A stretch of DNA of 11,351 nt from Dehalococcoidia bacterium (lineage in GTDB: Bacteria; Chloroflexota; Dehalococcoidia; SZUA-161; SpSt-899). The translations under genes were made by a program, and so were the position numbers. Below the pieces are notes generated by a model, which saw only the letters and a program-made list of their open reading frames with translations, was not told the DNA's origin and made no database searches. How positions within the stretch are numbered: the first letter of the stretch is position 1; the number at the start of each line of letters is the position of its first letter. Where the stretch lies: contig JALPXQ010000041.1 in the NCBI GenBank assembly GCA_023271515.1, forward strand, positions 1 through 11,351, written 5' to 3'. Below, one piece after another: positions 5,637 to 11,351 of this stretch.

Positions 5637-8033
5637 CTAGAACAACTCAAAAGCGATGATGTGCCTCTTCCCATCGTCCTCGATGCTCACTTCAGCCCCC
5701 TCGGCGCTCTCCAGATAGGGCACCGCTTTTCCATCGATTCTAACCCGGTGAGGTTTGACCCACTTGCCAAGGACGGCGAGCTCTCTCTTCTCCGGCGAGT
5801 AGTTTCCCTCCCTCTGATTGATCTGAATCTCCAGTTCATTCTCCCGGATGCCGGCGGTTATGCGCCTGAGGGCGAAATCTCCCTCCAGGCTTTCGCCATC
5901 GTCTTCGTACCAGAGGAATTCCCCATTCCCAGGGTAAACCTCCAGAGTGACTCTGTTAATCGGTCTCTCGCCGACGAAATTCATCGGGGGCCAAGTCGGT
6001 ATGATCGCCCCGGCTTTGATGAAAATGGGAATTCTTTCCAGGGGTGCCTCGGCGATAAGCCTGGCTTTCCCCTTCCTTTTTTCACCCGTCCAGTAATCGT
6101 ACCACTCGCCCTCGGGCAAGTAAACTTCCCGTTCAGTAGCTCCCTTCTCACAAACTGGCGCAACGAGCACGGAAGGGCCGAAAAGAAACTGGTCGCCCCT
6201 GTAGCAGTTCTCATCGTTGGGGTAATGGAGGAACATAGCCCTCATCATCGGCAGGCCATTCTGTGTATGTTCCCAGAAGAGGGAATAGACGTACGGGAGC
6301 AAGCGGTATCTGAGCTCGATGTATCTCCTGGCGATCTCCTCAACCCTCCTCCCAAATGCCCATGGTTCGCGTCTCCCACTAAGATTTGAGCTGTGGGTCC
6401 GGCAGAAGGGGTAGAAAATCCCCACCTGGATCCACCTGGCGTAAAGCTCAGGCGAACAGCGGGCTAAGAAAGGCTTTCGCAGGGCTAAGGGGGCAAATCC
6501 TCCGATATCCGCCCCAACGAACGCAACCCCGCTCAAGCCCAGGTTCAGAAGCATCTCGATGCTTAAGTTTAGATGATCCCAGGTGCTGATGTTGTCACCC
6601 GTCCAGACCGCTGCGTGACGCTGGATCCCCGCGAAACCCGATCTCGACAGGATGAAGGGTCTTTTCCCTTTGGCGAAGGATGTGAAAGCGTCCCCGGTAG
6701 CCCTGGCTTCGAGTGTGGCGTAGGCGTTTCGAACGCCATCGAAGGGTGTGTTCTTCCCGCCGTCGTAGAAGGCTACATCGTTCGTTTTGACAGGGAAAAT
6801 CCGTTCCAGAACCGGCTGCAGGATATTTCCCAAGAGCTGCAATGCTGGGGGAAAGCTTGGGGCAAAGAGATTGTAAGTGGGTTCGTTCATGTCGTTCCAC
6901 ACCCCTGCCACTCCCTTGTCCAGCAGGCTCTGGTGCAGTCCAGCCCACCACATCCTCACCTCCGGCCTGGTGAAATCGGGGAATACGCCTTTGCCCGGCC
7001 AAACGTAGCCCACAAAAAGTCTTCCGTCCTTTCTCTTAACAAAACAATCTTTCCGAACACCGTCTGCGTACACCCAAAATTTCGGGTCGGCTTTCATACC
7101 GGGGTCGATTACCGCCACTACCCGCATTCCCAGGTTTCCAAGCTCCTTGATCATCCGCTCGGGATTGGAAAACCTTTTCGGGTGCCAGGTGAAGCACCGG
7201 TAGCCATCCATGTAGTGTATGTCCAGGTGAATCGCGTCGCAGGGTATTTGTTTCCTTCTGAACTCTCTGGCAATCTCCAAAACCTCAGCCTCACTTTGGT
7301 AGCTCCACCTCGATTGGTGATAACCAAGCGCCCATAAGGGGGGCAGAGGCGCCCTACCGGTTAGTCCCGTGTATTTCCTCACCACATCGGCCGGGCTCGG
7401 TCCGAAGATCAAGTAATAAACCACTTCGCTCAGGCCATTCCCCTTCGAGCTTATCCTCAGATCTCCGCTTCCGGCCCCCATGTCGAAACAGCTCTCGTGG
7501 GGGTTATCCAGGAAAAATCCGTAAGCGACGCCTTTCCTCAACGCCAGGAAGAAAGGTATGGAGAGGTATAGCGGGTCGGTGGCACGATTGTAGGTATAGG
7601 GATCCCTGTTCCGCATCACCAAATGAGCCCCGCGCTTATCGAATCTCCCCGCTTTTTCCCCAAAACCGAAGTAATGCTCATCCGGCGGCATCTCATTCAG
7701 GATGGAAAACTCGTCCGGTCCGAAGTTCAATGCCAGGGTGCCAAAAACTTTCTTCCCGTCAGCCCAGAGTTCCATTCGGGAGTCTCTCTTATAAATAACT
7801 AGCTCGACATTCCCTTCCCTGGCGCCCAACTTCTCCTTGTCCTGAGTGATGTATGGTTTAACTCCTTTCGATTTCCGTTTCACCACCCAGGACCTTTCCT
7901 CAGCGAGCTCTATTCCCGCCCTCACTTTCACCATACCCTCTCCCAGGAAATCCAGGCGAAGTCTCCCTCTGTCACACCTGATATCCAGAGTTGTTTCAAT
8001 CTCCCGGACTGCTAGGACCCGTCCCAGCTCCAT
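5637..8033 (-). CDS. Glycoside hydrolase family 31 alpha-glucosidase/alpha-xylosidase-type
   Basis: The 798-residue enzyme has the standard GH31 layout: an N-terminal beta-sandwich (about 1-225), a (beta/alpha)8 barrel starting near PPLWALGYHQSRWSY (231-245), and C-terminal beta domains (from about 600). The catalytic nucleophile is D381 in GVWNDMNEP (377-385), and the acid/base is D480 in WTGDN (477-481). Substrate-site elements include HLDIHYMDGY (269-278), RSGFAG (464-469) and CRTHSSN (544-550, H546). The retaining mechanism cleaves terminal alpha-linked sugars. GH31 also holds alpha-xylosidases and other activities, so the exact substrate cannot be assigned. There is no signal peptide, so it works in the cytoplasm, matching the adjacent symporter. 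ATG 8033 has GGAG 7 nt upstream, and the gap to the symporter stop is 36 bp, consistent with co-transcription. Confidence 0.95.
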   Translation of the reverse strand: MELGRVLAVREIETTLDIRCDRGRLRLDFLGEGMVKVRAGIELAEERSWVVKRKSKGVKPYITQDKEKLGAREGNVELVIYKRDSRMELWADGKKVFGTLALNFGPDEFSILNEMPPDEHYFGFGEKAGRFDKRGAHLVMRNRDPYTYNRATDPLYLSIPFFLALRKGVAYGFFLDNPHESCFDMGAGSGDLRISSKGNGLSEVVYYLIFGPSPADVVRKYTGLTGRAPLPPLWALGYHQSRWSYQSEAEVLEIAREFRRKQIPCDAIHLDIHYMDGYRCFTWHPKRFSNPERMIKELGNLGMRVVAVIDPGMKADPKFWVYADGVRKDCFVKRKDGRLFVGYVWPGKGVFPDFTRPEVRMWWAGLHQSLLDKGVAGVWNDMNEPTYNLFAPSFPPALQLLGNILQPVLERIFPVKTNDVAFYDGGKNTPFDGVRNAYATLEARATGDAFTSFAKGKRPFILSRSGFAGIQRHAAVWTGDNISTWDHLNLSIEMLLNLGLSGVAFVGADIGGFAPLALRKPFLARCSPELYARWIQVGIFYPFCRTHSSNLSGRREPWAFGRRVEEIARRYIELRYRLLPYVYSLFWEHTQNGLPMMRAMFLHYPNDENCYRGDQFLFGPSVLVAPVCEKGATEREVYLPEGEWYDYWTGEKRKGKARLIAEAPLERIPIFIKAGAIIPTWPPMNFVGERPINRVTLEVYPGNGEFLWYEDDGESLEGDFALRRITAGIRENELEIQINQREGNYSPEKRELAVLGKWVKPHRVRIDGKAVPYLESAEGAEVSIEDDGKRHIIAFELF

Positions 8034-8069
8034 AATCGCGCTCCATAATCCATGTATTCAGCCCACTGA

Positions 8070-9356
8070 CTATTTCCGGAACGGATATTTGAGGAATACG
8101 AGGAATCCGACAAAGACCAGGATTCCGGCTACCGGTCCAGCAAGTGTAACCCCAAGTGGCTCTGCTGCGGTTTTACCAAAAAGATGGAGCAGCAGAGTGA
8201 AAATCAGAGCAGAGACGCCAATCCCCGACTTTTGCACTAATCCCTGAACGCCATAATAGATTGCTTCTCTTCTAAATCCGGTTATTATCTCATCATGGTC
8301 AATTATATCGGCAATTATTGCGTGATTCAGCATCAAGAAGCTGGAAACCGCCACTCCCATCAGAGCGATGAGGAATAATCCATGATAAAAGGGTGCGAAT
8401 GGAAATACTCCAATAGTACCAAGCATAGACGCCAGAATACTGAAAAGGAGCATCGAAGCGGCGAAGACGGTTTTCTTGCCAAATCTTTTTGCCAGATAAT
8501 TGATTATGGGGAAGGACAGCAGCGCTACCCCGGTCATCATACCCAATGCGTATCCTGCCCATTCCTCCCCCACCCCCATCAATACCGTTACTATGAAAGG
8601 AACAGCGGCGGTGACAACGGCAATTCCCATCACCAGGAAAATGGCAAATGCAGAGACATAATAAAGAAACGGCCTGTTCGTGAAACAATGCTTTATCGCT
8701 TCGGTAAGGGATAGGCTCACCTCTTTTGCGCGGGACCAGGGGGTTTCTCTGACAAATACCACCGGCACATAAAAACTGATAAAGGCGATAGATCCCATTA
8801 CAATGGCCATTACGCCAAAATCAAAGTGCTCTACCAGAAAGCCGGAGCCCAAGAAGGCAATAAAGAGGCCCAGGATACCGAAGATGGCCAGATAGGTTGC
8901 TAGATTTATCCGCTCACTACGGGCGGAAACGATCTCCGGGAGAAGCGCTAGATGGGGGGCAACCACAACGGTGAAGAAAATCCAGAAAAAACCGAGCACT
9001 ACCGCTAAATACAGGGCATTTACTACCGATTCGGCGGCAACGGGTGGATGAAAAATGAGAATCCAGGATATGACCAGGAACGGGGTGCCCACGGCAATAA
9101 ATGGGATTCTCCTACCAAAGCGGCTTTTCGACTTATCACTGAAGTGTCCCACGAGGGGATCGGCGATGGCATCCACGACCCTGCCGAAGAAAACGACATA
9201 CCCCACAAGCAGGACAGGCGCAAAAACCATCCCTTCCGGCGGTGCATAGAAAAAGATTATCCACACAACCGCAAGCTCGCCGATAAGCATTGTGCCCGTA
9301 TACCCAGCGCTGTAAGCCAATCTCCTGAACAAACTCAGATTATTTCCGTTATTCAT
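8070..9356 (-). CDS. GPH-family (MelB-like) sugar:cation symporter, MFS fold
   Basis: The 428-residue membrane protein has about 12 hydrophobic segments. The glycoside-pentoside-hexuronide family signature appears as GRVVDAIADPLVG (58-70), then HFSDKSKSRFGRRIPF (71-86). D62 and D66 correspond to the helix-II D-x3-D pair that binds cation in MelB. A second family feature is ADIIDHDE (349-356), before TGFRREAIYYGV. It would import a glycoside or oligosaccharide with Na+ or H+ into the cytoplasm, where the neighbouring GH31 enzyme can act. ATG 9356 has GGGAGG 7 nt upstream, 14 bp after the dehydrogenase stop. That ribosome-binding site lies in an 18-bp sequence that is repeated exactly at the end of the deacetylase gene. 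The sugar transported is unknown. Confidence 0.92.
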   Translation of the reverse strand: MNNGNNLSLFRRLAYSAGYTGTMLIGELAVVWIIFFYAPPEGMVFAPVLLVGYVVFFGRVVDAIADPLVGHFSDKSKSRFGRRIPFIAVGTPFLVISWILIFHPPVAAESVVNALYLAVVLGFFWIFFTVVVAPHLALLPEIVSARSERINLATYLAIFGILGLFIAFLGSGFLVEHFDFGVMAIVMGSIAFISFYVPVVFVRETPWSRAKEVSLSLTEAIKHCFTNRPFLYYVSAFAIFLVMGIAVVTAAVPFIVTVLMGVGEEWAGYALGMMTGVALLSFPIINYLAKRFGKKTVFAASMLLFSILASMLGTIGVFPFAPFYHGLFLIALMGVAVSSFLMLNHAIIADIIDHDEIITGFRREAIYYGVQGLVQKSGIGVSALIFTLLLHLFGKTAAEPLGVTLAGPVAGILVFVGFLVFLKYPFRK

Positions 9357-9370
9357 AACTCAACCTCCCT
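9353..9370. repeat. 18-bp direct repeat, copy 1
   Basis: TCATAACTCAACCTCCCT is identical to bases 10827-10844 and in the same orientation. On the minus strand it reads AGGGAGGTTGAGTTATGA: here it supplies the ribosome-binding site and start codon of the symporter. The two copies are 1474 bp apart. Confidence 0.9.
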
Positions 9371-10480
9371 CTATAGTTCCTCTTCCTGGCTTTCCACCTG
9401 TATATCCCTGCGATGCAATTCCTGCAGGAAGGCGTCCGGGTCAACGGCTCCTTCTGCTTCGGGGGCGAAAACCCCGTATCGCTTTATCTGGCCTCTGCCC
9501 GTCATGTATGTCCCAATACTCAGGGGAATACCGGTGAGCCTCCTCATATGGTCGACGGCAGTATAGGCTAGCCTTACTTTCTTTTCTCCCCTGTAACCGG
9601 TTACCTCCACCCTGATGCCTGAGATGGCTTTCTCTTTATTAACGGGGAACAAGGGTAAGAGGGCCTTCATCAGTTTGCCCAGGGCCTGTTTCTTGGCCGG
9701 GGTATTGGTTAACCCCAGCGAGCTGAGCAGTCTGGTCAGGTTATTGAGGTAATTCTCCACCAGGCCGCCCTTAAGGACAACCTCCTTTACGTCTTGCAGG
9801 TAAAGGGGTATGGTTACCGGCTCTGGATGTCCCAGGTGATAGGTATGAATACGACCTAAAGGCGGGGGAAATCCTGCTATTTCTCCTTCCGACCCCGCCT
9901 TTATTTGTATAGTCCTGCCTCGTTGGTAAGATGGGACTAACCTGCTAAAAATGTGAATAGTGTGCAAAATGACGGCGAACCCGGTTGAGTCGCCGGCGCT
10001 ACCGGCCCAGTAAATACGGATAGATTCAGTCTTTTCCAAGGCATCGTAGCCCTTGCGGGCCAGGATGTTGCTCAATCCGGGAGTCCAACCCATACCGGTG
10101 AGTACTTTACGTCCCTTATCGCGTGCCGTCTGATCCAGTTGAATAGCGGCGGAAACGGCATCGTAATCGTCACAAATGCTCACGTAGTCTACCCCGGCTG
10201 CCAGGGAAGCTTCTACAATCGGTTTTTCAAAGCGGTAAAAAGGGCCCAGCGCTCCCGCAGCCACCGTATGACCTTTTAGAACGTTTACCAGGTCCTGGTG
10301 ACAGGTTGCGTCTACCTTTTGTACCCTTACTTTCTCCTCGCCCAGGGAAGAAGCCAGTTTCTCCGCTGCCGTCGTATTCAGATCTGCAATGGTGATTCTT
10401 TCTACTTCGGGGAACCTGACAAGGTCCTTGACCGCCTCAGATCCCATATCTCCTGCCCCACCTAAGACAATAACTTTCAT
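9371..10480 (-). CDS. Saccharopine dehydrogenase-like NAD(P)-dependent oxidoreductase
   Basis: The 369-residue protein begins with a Rossmann nucleotide-binding motif, VIVLGGAGDMG (3-13), followed by an acidic residue at the end of the second strand (ITIADLN, 29-35). This is the arrangement of the saccharopine dehydrogenase-like NAD(P)-binding family. The conserved turn GVDYVSICDDYDA (96-108) and MGWTPGLSNILA (about 130-141) agree with that family. These enzymes act on amino- or imino-acid type substrates. Family members outside lysine metabolism are common, so lysine biosynthesis should not be assumed. No membrane segments or signal peptide are visible. ATG 10480 overlaps the stop of the upstream fragment by ATGA and has AGGAGGGC upstream, so translational coupling is likely. 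It is 14 bp upstream of the symporter start. The length is close to the family's usual 350-400 residues. Confidence 0.82.
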   Translation of the reverse strand: MKVIVLGGAGDMGSEAVKDLVRFPEVERITIADLNTTAAEKLASSLGEEKVRVQKVDATCHQDLVNVLKGHTVAAGALGPFYRFEKPIVEASLAAGVDYVSICDDYDAVSAAIQLDQTARDKGRKVLTGMGWTPGLSNILARKGYDALEKTESIRIYWAGSAGDSTGFAVILHTIHIFSRLVPSYQRGRTIQIKAGSEGEIAGFPPPLGRIHTYHLGHPEPVTIPLYLQDVKEVVLKGGLVENYLNNLTRLLSSLGLTNTPAKKQALGKLMKALLPLFPVNKEKAISGIRVEVTGYRGEKKVRLAYTAVDHMRRLTGIPLSIGTYMTGRGQIKRYGVFAPEAEGAVDPDAFLQELHRRDIQVESQEEEL

Positions 10481-10830
10481 CCTGCCCTCCTGATCACCCT
10501 GCCTGGCTTTTGCCCTGCTACATAATTCCCATTCTTGACAATCATGACTCCATTGTTGAAGACATACTCTATACCGTCAGGCCTCTTGCCGGTATCCTCG
10601 ATTGTGGTATTATCCCGGATGGTCTCCCGATTAAACAACACAATGTCGGCACTTTTCCCCCTTCTTAAGACTCCCCTATCCTTTATCCCGAACCTGTCTG
10701 CTATTCTCAGAGTCATTCTATTGGACGCCTTTATCGGTATTATCCATTCTGCCTTCCACGTCATGAACCCAGATTGGACTTCCCTGTCGGTCACCAACTG
10801 GATAATGTGAGCTTCGCTCGGCGCACTCAT
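10477..10830 (-). pseudogene. C-terminal remnant of a D-aminoacylase/N-acyl-D-amino-acid deacylase-like amidohydrolase
   Basis: The 117-residue reading frame matches only the final part of D-aminoacylase-type amidohydrolases. From about residue 37 it reads NRMTLRIADRFGIKDRGVL, then GKSADIVLFNRETI (58-71), DNTTIED (73-79), PDGIEYVFNNGV (84-95) and GQKPGRVIR (106-114). Full-length relatives have about 480-550 residues, with the metal-binding barrel in the missing N-terminal part, so this product cannot be a working hydrolase. The first ~30 residues do not resemble the family and may be sequence recruited at the junction. It still has an intact ATG with GGGAGG, overlapping the deacetylase stop by ATGA, and it couples to the dehydrogenase by another ATGA, so it may be translated as a carrier of coupling. 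It could also be a genuine small protein built from the domain tail, which I think less likely. Confidence 0.72.
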
Positions 10831-10844
10831 AACTCAACCTCCCT
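10827..10844. repeat. 18-bp direct repeat, copy 2
   Basis: Identical to 9353-9370 (TCATAACTCAACCTCCCT). On the minus strand it encodes the last residues and stop of the deacetylase (REVEL-stop), supplies the ribosome-binding site, and contains the overlapping ATGA start of the amidohydrolase remnant. Flanking bases on both sides differ from copy 1, so the identity ends exactly here. Confidence 0.9.
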
Positions 10845-11351
10845 GTCCTTAAATAGATCGGGAAAGAACATCTTGGCGGGAGCAAATCCCTCATATCTGA
10901 ACTCTTCGGCAAAGGCAACACCATATTTGCTGCCGGTGTTCTCGGCCAGTTTCTTTATTGCCAGGGACGCAATCTGCTGATGATTTTCTGGATTGATTTC
11001 TTCGTGATGCAAAATGGCAGCCAGGTCAATTCCAGCATGCGAAAAGGCCATTCTTGTTTCTGCCATCGTTTGCTGTATCTGGGTCTGGTGCTTCAATAAA
11101 CATTCAACCTTGGCGTCAACAAAATCAGTTATGTCTACAAACTTGTTTGCATCCCGGTTATGTTTGGCAAAAAATAGATACTCGGAAACATAGTGAGGTT
11201 GCAATCCTTGCTGCAGATGCTCCGGATAATAAAGGGGGTAATGAGAAAACGTGGCGGCCTCTGTTGCTACCATCCCAACAATGCGATGGTCCGGGTGAAC
11301 TTCAAAAGGCGCGAAAGCGTTCCAGGTTAAAAGGATATCAGGCTTAGTCTG
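10827..11351 (-). CDS. PIG-L/LmbE-family deacetylase, N-terminus outside window
   Basis: The frame is open from the right window edge, giving 174 residues of the C-terminal part. An apparent ATG at 11273 is internal. The sequence before it, KPDILLTWNAFAPFEVHPDH (partial residues 3-22), is the family's second histidine/aspartate motif (H19-P-D-H22). It is followed by RIVGMVATEAATFSHYP and the tail HNRDANKFVDITDFVDAKVECLL. Enzymes of this zinc-dependent superfamily remove N-acetyl groups from amino-sugar compounds (GlcNAc-PI, GlcNAc-inositol, bacillithiol or mycothiol precursors, chitobiose and others). The substrate here is unknown. The N-terminal HPDD-type motif lies beyond the edge. Its last codons double as the ribosome-binding site for the next frame, and the stop overlaps that frame's start by ATGA. 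It is the first visible member of the minus-strand gene run. Confidence 0.88.
   Translation of the reverse strand, partial: QTKPDILLTWNAFAPFEVHPDHRIVGMVATEAATFSHYPLYYPEHLQQGLQPHYVSEYLFFAKHNRDANKFVDITDFVDAKVECLLKHQTQIQQTMAETRMAFSHAGIDLAAILHHEEINPENHQQIASLAIKKLAENTGSKYGVAFAEEFRYEGFAPAKMFFPDLFKDREVEL

Noticed and set aside
5460..6389. Long plus-strand open frame (309 codons) opposite the GH31 and peptidase genes
   Set aside because: It runs antisense through the well-supported GH31 C-terminal domains and the peptidase start. The peptide has shadow-like composition with no recognisable motif.
6573..7337. Plus-strand open frame of 254 codons inside GH31
   Set aside because: It is antisense to the GH31 catalytic barrel and has no domain-like pattern.
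10535..10810. Plus-strand 91-codon frame
   Set aside because: It is exactly antisense to the amidohydrolase tail, whose family motifs are clear.

Overview
The window holds protein-coding bacterial DNA of moderate GC content (a little over 50% by eye). ATG and GTG starts are preceded by purine-rich Shine-Dalgarno sites. No rRNA, tRNA, CRISPR array or transposase was seen. The gene set (GH31 glucosidase, GPH symporter, PIG-L deacetylase, membrane M28 peptidase, SEC-C/HEAT protein, UPF0158) fits an anaerobic or sediment-type bacterium such as a Chloroflexota or Firmicutes member. No gene fixes the lineage, so this is a weak guess.

Left part (1-4400) is accessory DNA. A previously uncalled minus-strand reading frame with an N-terminal membrane helix runs off the left edge. 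It diverges head-to-head from a large plus-strand gene for a HEAT-like / zinc-ribbon / TPR / SEC-C protein (238-2628), with start regions that touch or overlap. A small helical protein of unknown function follows (2767-3045), preceded by mutually exclusive hairpins next to its ribosome-binding site. On the minus strand come a UPF0158-family protein (3251-3811) and a decayed gene (about 3902-4311) carrying an in-frame TGA and an apparent frameshift.

Right part (4419-11351) is a tightly packed minus-strand gene run, read right to left. It begins with a PIG-L/LmbE-type deacetylase (5' end outside the window), then a remnant of a D-aminoacylase-like amidohydrolase, a saccharopine-dehydrogenase-like oxidoreductase, a GPH-family cation:sugar symporter, a cytoplasmic GH31 alpha-glycosidase and a membrane-embedded M28 metallopeptidase. 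Two junctions overlap by ATGA and the other gaps are at most 36 bp, so this is probably one operon. The plausible logic is import of a small glycoside by the symporter and intracellular cleavage by GH31, with deacetylase and dehydrogenase steps acting on a substrate that cannot be named from sequence alone.

The most notable points are: an 18-bp perfect direct repeat that exactly brackets the amidohydrolase remnant plus the dehydrogenase, as if that 1.46-kb block had been inserted between the deacetylase and symporter genes; an M28 peptidase whose metal-binding residues are split by a transmembrane hairpin; and the head-to-head start overlap at 232-285. No clearly novel multi-gene system was identified.
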